DNA from: Colwellia chukchiensis | Lineage (GTDB): Bacteria > Pseudomonadota > Gammaproteobacteria > Enterobacterales > Alteromonadaceae | Direction: 5' to 3' | NCBI RefSeq assembly: GCF_002104455.1 | Contig: NZ_NBOC01000005.1 | Location: 156,739-220,738, forward strand | Length of the DNA stretch: 64,000 bases | Part shown: positions 57,592 to 64,000 of the stretch, one piece after another | How positions within the stretch are numbered: the stretch's first letter is position 1 | How the letters are laid out: every line of letters starts with the position of its first letter | Program-made: the position numbers and the translations under genes | The notes under the pieces: model-generated | Databases searched by the model: none | What the model was told of the DNA's origin: nothing | What the model saw: the letters and a program-made list of their open reading frames with translations, nothing else

Positions 57592-57825
57592 ATGAAAGAA
57601 TTCGACGTTACGATGACATTTGATACTGGAGAAAACGATTTATCTTTGGATGCAATCGATGACCTCCTGTTCGAAGGCGGCTTTGATGATGCATTGATCA
57701 GTCATTCAGGTACAAGGCTAATTCAGATTGAGCTTCGAAGGAGTGCCTCATCAGAAGATTTTCTAATTAAAGCAGTAATGCGCCAGGTGAGCGAAATTTT
57801 TCCAAACTCCAAGCAATTAAACTAG
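57592..57825 (+). CDS. Small acidic protein, N-terminal half of an HTH-associated family
   Basis: A 77-residue protein, MKEFDVTMTFDTG to VSEIFPNSKQLN. It resembles the first part of small proteins that begin with an MKxFxVTLxF strand, contain a GCDDALV/GGFDDALI turn, and usually continue into a helix-turn-helix tail; here the tail is missing. It is 55 bp after the HigA-like gene and on the same strand, so the two may be co-transcribed. Family recognition is from memory of the pattern and is tentative. Confidence 0.5.
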   Translation: MKEFDVTMTFDTGENDLSLDAIDDLLFEGGFDDALISHSGTRLIQIELRRSASSEDFLIKAVMRQVSEIFPNSKQLN

Positions 57826-58133
57826 GTGAATGATCTTCCATCAAATATTACGAGCTCAGTACAAATCTGCTGATTCACACAACGACTATCTTAACAACGC
57901 AGAACCCTTTTAAATAAAGCTAAATTTTCTATGGTGGTCCATTTCATAAGCATGAAGTGGTCCATTAATTTGTCATTCATTGTTCCAATTTTAAATGTTG
58001 AATGGTCCCGGGACATGGGATTTTCCAATTGTACAATCTCATTTAATGGAACAGTTGTTGTTTTGTAAACGGTACACTCAGTGCTTTTTCTTTGGACCAC
58101 TTGATGCGAGCAAAATGGACCATACTAATAAAG
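57826..58133. other. Intergenic region with a cluster of TGGTCCA motifs
   Basis: About 308 bp between the small acidic protein and the next minus-strand gene. A 69-codon minus-strand frame (57891-58100) shows no family features and is built from the repeats, so I do not call it. The region's notable content is the inverted repeat pair listed separately. A third forward GGTCC lies at 58004-58008, giving five GG[A/T]CC cores in 186 bp. Confidence 0.7.
57934..58123. repeat. Imperfect 31-bp inverted repeat pair with paired TGGTCCA motifs
   Basis: The left arm (57934-57964) holds GTGGTCCATT at 57934 and again at 57957. The right arm (58093-58123) read on the minus strand holds ATGGTCCATTTT and AAGTGGTCCA with the same 23-bp step. 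By eye the arms agree at 24 of 31 positions. Within the left arm, TTCAT and ATGAA form an inner inverted repeat. The symmetric layout suggests binding sites for one protein, for example a transposon end or an operator. Confidence 0.8.
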
Positions 58134-58946
58134 CTAAGCGTTATAAATGTTTTTTGAGCGTTTAATTAGATCTGATAAATAACCTGTCTTTGTAACGCGA
58201 TGAAAGAAGATATGCCTGAAGCGACACTTATGTTTACTGGATTTAATTTCCATTTTGATATTTGAAGCCATATCGTCAATATCATCAAGCTTGAGTCGAA
58301 TGGCTCTTATTAATTGAAATGCCCACTTTGCATCGAAATTAAAGCAAAACATTTTGATGACTATCCGGAACATAAGTTTTTCGAGTTTCCAGAAAAATGA
58401 TGGTCGAACGTACTGTCTTTGACATAGCAGATATAAAAACAGCAAAGCAGCTAGTCCATCTATTTCATTACCTTCAGCTAACTGTTCAATGATTGAATGC
58501 TTTAAGGGAGAGATTAACTTTTGTGACAAACGAGCATTTAACCTCAAAAGCAATTTACTTTGCTGGTGGGGAAACTTGCTAGCCTGTGCTTCTACCGATT
58601 GCGGGTTGTAAAGCCAATATTCAGGGTAATGGTTGTTCAAAAAACAAAATAAAGGATGCTCAAGTATGTTTGCCGAGCCTGGCACTAATGTTTCATACAT
58701 CTCAATTTTTGAATTAACACGGAGCCTTTCACCACTCTGTTTTCTGTATAAAAAGCGAATTTCGTTTGCCGAATTTAACGCTTGTTGAATTTTTGGATCG
58801 GTTGCCCCCTGTGCCTGAGTAAAGCTATACACAGTCGAACCATTTCTTTTGTTGATGACATAACTAAGCCAAGCAACTGATTTAAATGCATTAATAAATT
58901 TGTCTAGGCTGCTTCGTTCTGCATACGTTGTTAAAAATCGATCCAT
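58134..58946 (-). CDS. Hypothetical protein next to the mobile module
   Basis: A 270-residue protein, mostly helical, with a strongly basic C-terminal 30 residues (SSKHKCRFRHIFFHRVTKTG). No signal peptide. A hydrophobic stretch at about residues 177-187 (GLAALLFLYLLC) is too short to call a sure membrane helix. I do not recognise the family. It is divergent from the small helix-turn-helix gene, with a palindrome in the shared upstream region, and its 3' end lies next to the TGGTCCA inverted repeats. This suggests it belongs to the mobile module. Confidence 0.6.
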   Translation of the reverse strand: MDRFLTTYAERSSLDKFINAFKSVAWLSYVINKRNGSTVYSFTQAQGATDPKIQQALNSANEIRFLYRKQSGERLRVNSKIEMYETLVPGSANILEHPLFCFLNNHYPEYWLYNPQSVEAQASKFPHQQSKLLLRLNARLSQKLISPLKHSIIEQLAEGNEIDGLAALLFLYLLCQRQYVRPSFFWKLEKLMFRIVIKMFCFNFDAKWAFQLIRAIRLKLDDIDDMASNIKMEIKSSKHKCRFRHIFFHRVTKTGYLSDLIKRSKNIYNA

Positions 58947-58960
58947 ACCTTTGTCTTTAA

Positions 58961-58985
58961 CTTTGTTTTATTAATAAAAACAAAG
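58961..58985. repeat. Palindrome in a divergent promoter region
   Basis: CTTTGTTTT and AAAACAAAG are 9-bp perfect arms around ATTAATA, just upstream of the minus-strand unknown gene. A second inverted repeat, GTCACC (59023-59028) and GGTGAC (59046-59051), lies over the start of the divergent gene. Both are plausible operator sites. Confidence 0.6.
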
Positions 58986-59052
58986 CACTAACGAGATGGT
59001 GAGTTTAATTCTAGTCTAAGAAGTCACCATTGGTATCAAACTGGAGGTGACA

Positions 59053-59310
59053 TTGACCGAAAAAGAAAAGCAAGAATTGGCAAAGCAGTTAGAAGCAGAC
59101 TTACTCAAGCTTTATGACTCACCAATTCTAAATTTGGAGCAATTAAAACGGGCATTGAATTATCGAAGCGTTGCGGCGGTAAAGCAGGCTATTAATCGAA
59201 ATACTTTTCCCGTGCCAACATTGGTGATGCCAAATCGTCGAAACCGATTTGCACTTGCAAAAGACGTGGCAGCATTTTTGGCAAAGCAGGCATTTAATAA
59301 GAAGGAGTAA
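59053..59310 (+). CDS. Small helix-turn-helix protein, excisionase- or PrtN-like
   Basis: An 85-residue basic protein with LYDSPILNLEQLKRALNYRSVAAVKQAIN, a winged-helix/MerR-like DNA-binding pattern, and a C-terminal PNRRNRFALAKDVAAFLAKQ that reads like the wing and last helix of excisionases or pyocin activator PrtN. GGAGG at 59043-59047 is 5 bp from TTG 59053 and overlaps an in-frame GTG at 59047, so I prefer the rare TTG start. An excisionase role would fit the tyrosine recombinase encoded downstream. Confidence 0.65.
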   Translation: MTEKEKQELAKQLEADLLKLYDSPILNLEQLKRALNYRSVAAVKQAINRNTFPVPTLVMPNRRNRFALAKDVAAFLAKQAFNKKE

Positions 59311-59367
59311 AAAGTGAAACAGTAACTTGTAGGTAGTAGTTGTAAATTTTTACTGGCGCAGAAACGA

Positions 59368-59400
59368 CAAAAGCCCGGAGCGGCAACTCATGGGCTTTTG
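59368..59400 (+). terminator. Terminator after the small helix-turn-helix gene
   Basis: CAAAAGCCC and GGGCTTTTG form a 9-bp perfect stem around a 15-nt loop, ending in TTTTG. It separates the small gene from the transposase operon. The bases just after it begin a second set of inverted repeats (59398-59464). Confidence 0.7.
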
Positions 59401-59464
59401 ACAGTTGGTATCGAAATAGTTCTCTCGATGCGTTAACTATCGTTTAACGACCGGTATCTGTCAA
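59398..59464. repeat. Nested inverted repeats upstream of the transposase operon
   Basis: In 67 bp there are nested inverted repeats: TTGACAG (59398-59404) with CTGTCAA (59458-59464), ATCGA (59411) with TCGAT (59426), and CGTTAAC with GTTTAACG just after. No other sequence in the gap explains them. They could be a recombinase core site, a transposon end or an operator. Confidence 0.5.
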
Positions 59465-59535
59465 GTTTTTCAGTGTTTATTCTGAAAGACAGTGCTGGTC
59501 TGCGCCTTTATTTTAACGAAATGAAGGCATTTAAA

Positions 59536-61092
59536 ATGATTACTGTAATTCAAACCCGCTCGGCTATACGAGCAATAGATGTATTCCCTACGAGCAGTAT
59601 TCGTAAGTTGGGGCAGTTGGTAGGTGTATCTCATCAAACCATGATGAGGTTAAAGAAACGATGTAAACGTGCAGAGGTTACTCATGAAGAAGCTCAGCAA
59701 CTAACTGACACTGAACTCAAGCAGAAACTTTATCCGACTATCACAGAAAACAATAGCTATAAGCGCCAACCCGACGTCGAGTACATAGTGGTTGAGTTAA
59801 CTAAGCCAAGAGGTAAAGGCAAAACGGCTTCAGTGTTGTATTTGGAGTATGTTGCGAAAGATCCAAGCACCGCAATGAGTCGATCTCATTTTTTTCGCAT
59901 CGTCAATAAAGCATTGAAGCGAACAAAATTAGCGATGAAGCAACTCCACCCTGCTGGTGAGGTGGTTTATATCGATTATGCGGGGCATAAAATTTATTAT
60001 CATTCTGGTGGTAAAAAAGTGTGGGTCAAAGTCTTTGTTGCTGTGTTGGGTGCAAGTAAAAAAGTCTTTGCTCATGCCACCTATGGCGAAAAAACATTGC
60101 ATTGGATTGATGGCATGACCCGAATGTTTAATTACTTCGGAGGGGTGACGGAAGTTGTCTCCATGGATAATGCGACTGCACTTGTTGCTAAGCCTGGTTT
60201 GATTGCCAATCTCACTCATAATGTTGCAGCGTTTGGTGATCACTATAACTGCATCATGGATACGTGTCGGGTTGGGAAACCACAAGATAAAGCGCATGCA
60301 GAACTAGGCGTAAAATTCGTTACACAGCGTATTTTAAGGCCTATGACGCAGGACCATACGTTTTTCAGTTTGGAAGAAATTAATCAATATTTAGTTCGCC
60401 AAGTTGAGGTTTTAAACAACTTGCCATTTCAAGGCTTGGATATCTCACGCAATGACCTGTTTGAACGCAATGAGAAACAGGCTCTACAGCTACTGCCAGT
60501 AGAACCATATTTGATGATTGTGGATAACCTAAAGCAAAAAGTGCCTGCAAATTACCATGTGAAGTACTTCAAACATGAGTATTCCGTGCCTTATCAACAT
60601 CGCGGTGAAATCGTTAATATTGTGGTTGATCAGTCCAAGCTCCGAGTCTTTTTTGAGAGCAAACTCATTGCTACGCACGTTGTAAAGGACGAGCCGATGG
60701 GGGCAACAACATTGCTTGAGCATATGCCCGCAGAGCACCTTGCTGACTATAAAAGTATGGATAAAGATGCCAATTTGAAGTGGGCTAAAAATACTGGTGA
60801 ATCCGTCGAAAAATTGGTTGCCAAGTGGTATAGCAAAACGGCTAATGCTAAATCTCGTGCCATAGGCAAGCGTTGTATGGCTTTGATGAAACTCTCCACA
60901 AAAAACGGTGAGGACGTTCTCGCTGACGCGTGTGAGTACGCTAATCTACATGGCCTTACGACTCCTAGCGATATCGCACTAATCATTACTGCGCGTAACG
61001 ATGCCGACGGCTTTGATGATCTTCCTTCGATAAATGTAGCCCACCAAAACATTCGTGGCGCTGATTATTTTGGAGGTCATCATGAAGCTTAG
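59536..61092 (+). CDS. istA: IS21-family DDE transposase (IstA-like)
   Basis: A 518-residue transposase: N-terminal helix-turn-helix (SSIRKLGQLVGVSHQTMMRLKKR), an rve/RNase H core with Asp147 (YIDYAG), Asp211 (SMDNAT) and Glu256 (QDKAHAE), and a C-terminal beta domain. The spacing and the KPQDKAHAE form fit IstA. I place the start at ATG 59536 behind GAAGG; the open frame extends 63 bp further to a GTG without a good ribosome site. It is followed by an IstB ATPase gene that overlaps its last 11 bp. Confidence 0.88.
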   Translation: MITVIQTRSAIRAIDVFPTSSIRKLGQLVGVSHQTMMRLKKRCKRAEVTHEEAQQLTDTELKQKLYPTITENNSYKRQPDVEYIVVELTKPRGKGKTASVLYLEYVAKDPSTAMSRSHFFRIVNKALKRTKLAMKQLHPAGEVVYIDYAGHKIYYHSGGKKVWVKVFVAVLGASKKVFAHATYGEKTLHWIDGMTRMFNYFGGVTEVVSMDNATALVAKPGLIANLTHNVAAFGDHYNCIMDTCRVGKPQDKAHAELGVKFVTQRILRPMTQDHTFFSLEEINQYLVRQVEVLNNLPFQGLDISRNDLFERNEKQALQLLPVEPYLMIVDNLKQKVPANYHVKYFKHEYSVPYQHRGEIVNIVVDQSKLRVFFESKLIATHVVKDEPMGATTLLEHMPAEHLADYKSMDKDANLKWAKNTGESVEKLVAKWYSKTANAKSRAIGKRCMALMKLSTKNGEDVLADACEYANLHGLTTPSDIALIITARNDADGFDDLPSINVAHQNIRGADYFGGHHEA

Positions 61093-61834
61093 AGATAAGG
61101 TATTCAATGCTATTTCGACACTGAAGCTATCCGGTGTTAAAGAAGCTTTAAATCGACAATTGGCATCACCTGAATTTGAAGAAATGGGATTTCTCGACAG
61201 GCTATATGATTTACTCTGCCAAGAGGAAAGTGAAACTCGTCAACGCAAGATTGCTTATTTGCTAAAACAAGCAAAGCTGCGTTGGCCTAATGCCCTAATC
61301 GAAGATATCAAGTATGAACTTCACCCTTCACTGAAGCCAGCGACGATAAATGAATTGGCGCAGCTAACCTGGGTGGACAATGCAAACCATATCATTATCA
61401 CCGGTGCTACAGGCACAGGTAAAACCTATATTGCCTGTGCGCTGGCGCGAGCCGCAATATACGAATTAACCCCTGTGCTTTATTTTCGATACAGTGAGCT
61501 GGTATTGCAGTTGGTTGCAGCGAACAAGAATGAAAAGTTAGTCGCTTTTAAACGGCGGTTAAATAAAGCTCCGATCGTGGTAATAGATGATTGGGGTATA
61601 ACACCGTTAAATGCAGTTGAAAGAAACTTATTGTTTGAACTGATAGAAAGCCGAGATAGAAAAGGTTCTTGGCTCATTACATCTCAGTACCCTACAAATG
61701 AGTGGTATGACGCATTCCAGGACCCGACGATTGCGGATGCTTCATTGGATCGAATCGTTCATCAGGCACACAACGTTGTTTTAAAAGGAGAGTCTATACG
61801 CAAGGCGATGGGGCTGGAGGGAGGTGCATCATGA
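61082..61834 (+). CDS. istB: IS21-family ATPase (IstB-like)
   Basis: A 250-residue AAA+ ATPase with an N-terminal helical IS21 domain (TLKLSGVKEALNRQLASPEF), Walker A GATGTGKTY (residues 108-116), Walker B IVVIDDWG (Asp169, Asp170) and a sensor region SWLITSQYP. IstB assembles on DNA, picks the target and stimulates IstA. GGAGG 5 bp upstream fixes the start at ATG 61082; the frame is open upstream but only within istA. It overlaps the next gene by 4 bp. Confidence 0.9.
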   Translation: MKLRDKVFNAISTLKLSGVKEALNRQLASPEFEEMGFLDRLYDLLCQEESETRQRKIAYLLKQAKLRWPNALIEDIKYELHPSLKPATINELAQLTWVDNANHIIITGATGTGKTYIACALARAAIYELTPVLYFRYSELVLQLVAANKNEKLVAFKRRLNKAPIVVIDDWGITPLNAVERNLLFELIESRDRKGSWLITSQYPTNEWYDAFQDPTIADASLDRIVHQAHNVVLKGESIRKAMGLEGGAS

Positions 61835-62319
61835 ACACATTTCTTGAAAATACATACCTTGATGTTTTAGGGCAAATCAACCTAGATGACTTCCATATTC
61901 AACAAGCTTTTGAATATTACCAGCAGCGATATCAGGCAAGCTCTTTAGCTCAACAATTTGTTGCTAGTAGTTGTCGAATTGACGATGAATTTAAATGTGA
62001 TTTGAACATCGGTTTCTGTGATCGCACGATGGGCACAAACATCCCTAAGGCTCGAACACCAGAGGGAGCCGCTATTCGCGGTAGCTTACAACGCGCTGGA
62101 TTAGTTCGCTCTACTGGGCATGAATTATTTAGAGGTTGCATTGTAATACCCACTGTAGATAGCAATGGCAGTATCATTTCTGCTCTTGGTTATCGCGTAG
62201 GCCGCATCCGAAATGGCGACAAGCCTGTTGTTTATTGGCATAAACCTGAACCAAAAACGTATGTGAAAACAGGTATGTCATATGCAAAAGAGTTGATACA
62301 TGGACAAACCTACCACTAA
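61831..62319 (+). CDS. Free-standing DnaG-like Toprim_N domain protein
   Basis: A 162-residue protein whose middle and end (IGFCDRTMGTN, SLQRAGLVRSTGHELFRGCIVIPTVDSNGSII, GYRVGRI, PVVYWHKPEP) follow the pattern of the Toprim_N subdomain of DnaG-type primases. The zinc finger and the catalytic TOPRIM acidic residues are absent, so it is probably not a primase on its own. Its start overlaps the istB stop and its end overlaps the recombinase gene by 20 bp, so it is part of the same operon. The role is unknown; DNA binding or strand handling during transposition is an inference. Confidence 0.7.
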   Translation: MNTFLENTYLDVLGQINLDDFHIQQAFEYYQQRYQASSLAQQFVASSCRIDDEFKCDLNIGFCDRTMGTNIPKARTPEGAAIRGSLQRAGLVRSTGHELFRGCIVIPTVDSNGSIISALGYRVGRIRNGDKPVVYWHKPEPKTYVKTGMSYAKELIHGQTYH

Positions 62320-63256
62320 TCGCATTTGGCGATGTGCCAAGTACTACTTTGAGCTTTGTCTTGCCAGGGGACAAAGCTCAGATACGGTTCGTGGAAAGCG
62401 TGGAGGTCTTAAGAAGTTTTTTCTGTGGTGTATAGGCCGCAATGTTACTCGCATCGATCAAATAGATCTGGATCTAATGGATGACTACGCAGCCTATTTG
62501 AATGCGTACCGCAAGCCACTTGATGACCAGCCGCTATGCCCTGCACAAAAACGAAACTTGCTTACGTTTGTTAAAACATTCGTAAAGTACATGCACATCA
62601 AAAAGTTGCTGCCAACAAATACGCTTGAAAATATCGAACTCCCATCAAAAGGTGAGCAGATACCCAAGGCACTTTATAGTGTAGAAGAAATAGAAACTAT
62701 TCTAGAACAGCCTCTGCTGTTCGGGGTTAAAGGTTTACGTGACCGCGCTATCCTTGAAACCTTTTTTGCTACGGGCATCAGACGAGGTGAATTAGTTAAG
62801 CTAAATATTGATGACATTGATTTCAACAGCAAGTTGGTTCGAGTCCACGGCAAAGGTAAAAAGGATCGTTTAGTGCCAATTAGTTTGCGAGGGTGTGAGT
62901 GGCTAGCATTCTACATTGGTAAGATCAGACCAATGTTTGCTTTCATCGGTTCAGGAAAAGCATTATTTCTGGCTAACAATGGCAAACGCTATGTGCCGGG
63001 TAAGTTGTCTGACATGGCATCACAGTACGTGAAATTAGCCGGATTTGATCGTAGTGGCGCGTGCCACCTATACCGACACAATACAGCGACAACAATGTTA
63101 GACAATGGCGCTGACCTTCGTCACATCCAAGAAATGCTGGGCCATGCTAGCATCCTTACTACGCAACTTTACACACATGTTAGTCGTAAGAAGTTATCTG
63201 AAGTTTATGAAGCAACTCATCCTTCTGCTGAAGGTGGAAGTGGGTTGTTTAATTAA
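62300..63256 (+). CDS. Tyrosine recombinase (XerC/D-like)
   Basis: A 318-residue phage-integrase family protein with an N-terminal SAM-like core-binding domain (about residues 10-105) and a C-terminal catalytic domain. The catalytic residues are visible: Arg in ATGIRRGEL, Lys in HGKGKKDR, His and Arg in HLYRHNTATTML, His in LGHAS and Tyr in TTQLYTHV. It could resolve cointegrates made by IstA/IstB or integrate a circular form. It overlaps the preceding gene by 20 bp and is the last gene of the module. Confidence 0.9.
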   Translation: MDKPTTNRIWRCAKYYFELCLARGQSSDTVRGKRGGLKKFFLWCIGRNVTRIDQIDLDLMDDYAAYLNAYRKPLDDQPLCPAQKRNLLTFVKTFVKYMHIKKLLPTNTLENIELPSKGEQIPKALYSVEEIETILEQPLLFGVKGLRDRAILETFFATGIRRGELVKLNIDDIDFNSKLVRVHGKGKKDRLVPISLRGCEWLAFYIGKIRPMFAFIGSGKALFLANNGKRYVPGKLSDMASQYVKLAGFDRSGACHLYRHNTATTMLDNGADLRHIQEMLGHASILTTQLYTHVSRKKLSEVYEATHPSAEGGSGLFN

Positions 63257-63390
63257 ATTTTTTTGACCTCGTTCAATATCAATTTTAGTAAATTAGGTCA
63301 CTATAATATTATTTTGTGTAATCTCTTGAAATTGAATAAATAATCCATAAATTACTTATACGACTTCTATTTAGGAAAAATAACAATAAG

Positions 63391-63870
63391 ATGGAATTTA
63401 GCAACGAAATTGAAGTATTTATTAAAGACTATGTAAAGCACCTTCATGATGGTTCAGCATCAGTATTTGCTGGAGCGGGATTATCTATTCCAACAGGTTT
63501 TGTTAATTGGTCTGAGTTATTGAGCGACATAGCCCAAGAATTAGGTTTAAACATTGAAAAAGAAACTGACTTAGTTTCTATTGCTCAATATCACGTAAAT
63601 GAAAATCGAACTAGATCTAAAATTAGTCAAAAAATATTGGAAGAGTTCGTAGAAGACACTGAGGAATCTGAAAATCATAGAGTTATTGCCAGATTACCAA
63701 TTTCTTCTATTTGGACAACTAACTATGATCCTCTTATCGAACAAGCATTTTTAAATGAAGGCAAGGTTCCTGATACAAAACATAACTGTAAACAACTTCT
63801 AAACAATCGCCCTAAAAGAGATCTTATTGTTTACAAAATGCATGGAGATGTTGAACACCCTTCTGATCTG
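63391..63870 (+). pseudogene. SIR2-domain defence-type gene, cut by an IS3 element
   Basis: The first 159 codons encode a SIR2_2-type domain: VFAGAGLSIPTGFVNWSELL (residues 25-44), SSIWTTNYDPLIEQAF and YKMHGDVEHPSD (His151). At codon 159 the homology ends and the frame runs into foreign sequence, stopping at 63933. The rest of the NAD-binding domain and any effector domain are lost from this side. SIR2 proteins of this type deplete NAD+ in several anti-phage systems, and the gene sits in a defence-rich island. The intact remainder may lie beyond the inserted element. Confidence 0.82.
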
Positions 63871-64000
63871 GTCAAGCTAGGCCGCACACTTTTTCCTTAC
63901 ACTTTCAAATTCAATTGGCGACATATCGTTTAAGCTCGTATGTAACCTAACTGAGTTATAGTATTTGATGTATTCTTCAACATCGAATTTCATGCTTTCT
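63864..64000 (-). mobile_element. IS3-family insertion sequence, right end (continues past the window)
   Basis: The element enters the SIR2 gene near 63864, where TGATCTGG begins a likely terminal inverted repeat starting with TG, as is usual in this family. Only about 137 bp of the element, with the 3' end of its transposase, lie inside the window. The exact boundary and target duplication cannot be seen. Confidence 0.75.
63877..64000 (-). CDS. IS3-family transposase OrfB, C-terminal part
   Basis: Reading the minus strand from the window edge gives ESMKFDVEEYIKYYNSVRL, then HTSLNDMSPIEFESVRKKC and a TAG stop at 63877-63879. The YIxYYNxxRLHxSLxxMSPxxFE pattern is the classic end of IS3-family OrfB integrase domains, just after the catalytic Glu. 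The start lies outside the window, so completeness is unknown. It is opposite in direction to the SIR2 gene it interrupts. Confidence 0.88.
   Translation of the reverse strand, partial: ESMKFDVEEYIKYYNSVRLHTSLNDMSPIEFESVRKKCAA

Larger units (their letters stand above)
59398..63256 (+). mobile_element. IS21-like element with extra primase-fragment and tyrosine recombinase genes
   Basis: A compact module of four plus-strand genes (transposase, ATPase, Toprim_N-like protein, tyrosine recombinase), each overlapping the next by 4 to 20 bp. Standard IS21 elements have only the first two. The boundaries are not proven: the left limit given here is the start of the nested inverted repeats and the right limit is the recombinase stop codon. 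The small helix-turn-helix gene and the unknown gene at 58134-58946 may also belong to it. Confidence 0.6.

Noticed and set aside
57891..58100. A 69-codon minus-strand frame in the TGGTCCA repeat region
   Set aside because: It is made largely of the repeat DNA, has no family pattern and no clear ribosome site.

Overview
The window looks like chromosome of a marine gammaproteobacterium of the Alteromonadales, most likely the Colwelliaceae (Colwellia/Thalassotalea type). This rests on gene content and order (a Fur-boxed fbpABC, a full dcw cluster ending in lpxC, a DciA-type gene and an M23 peptidase before secA, pilDCB with coaE/zapD/yacG, nadC-ampD-ampE, pdhR-aceEF-lpdA) and on moderately AT-rich sequence. 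No rRNA, tRNA or marker gene was used, so the genus is an inference.

Region 1 (1-4.6 kb): a YcxB-like membrane protein, then a ferric iron ABC transporter (fbpA-fbpB-fbpC) behind a perfect 7-1-7 Fur box. Region 2 (4.6-23 kb): the division and cell-wall cluster mraZ-rsmH-ftsL-ftsI-murE-murF-mraY-murD-ftsW-murG-murC-ddl-ftsQ-ftsA-ftsZ-lpxC, tightly packed with many stop/start overlaps, behind a promoter carrying three MraZ-type TGGGA repeats. Region 3 (23-28.2 kb): DciA-like gene, M23 peptidase, secA, mutT. Region 4 (27.9-36.7 kb, minus strand): yacG, zapD, coaE, the type IV pilus genes pilD-pilC-pilB, two tandem pilin genes, nadC and a retropepsin-like protease. A 7-bp tandem repeat lies between pilC and pilD. 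Region 5 (36.8-45.7 kb): ampD, ampE, pdhR with a perfect PdhR operator, and the pyruvate dehydrogenase genes aceE, aceF and lpdA.

After the strong lpdA terminator the window changes character (45.8 kb to the end) and becomes an accessory island: a 1601-residue secreted RHS-repeat protein with an overlapping small membrane protein (possible immunity partner), an unknown gene, a DEDDh exonuclease, a remnant of a Fic-family gene, a two-gene Gabija anti-phage system (gajA OLD-type ATPase/TOPRIM nuclease, gajB UvrD-like helicase), an orphan HigA-like antitoxin and a small acidic protein. Then comes a mobile module: an unknown gene facing a small HTH protein, followed by four overlapping genes for an IS21-type DDE transposase, its IstB ATPase, a free-standing DnaG-like Toprim_N fragment and a tyrosine recombinase. 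A SIR2-domain gene follows and is cut by an IS3-family element that runs off the window.

The most unusual parts are the four-gene transposase/ATPase/primase-fragment/tyrosine recombinase operon with the structured DNA around it, a 31-bp imperfect inverted repeat pair built from TGGTCCA motifs, and the RHS/small membrane protein pair. All functions are read from sequence motifs; no database search was run.
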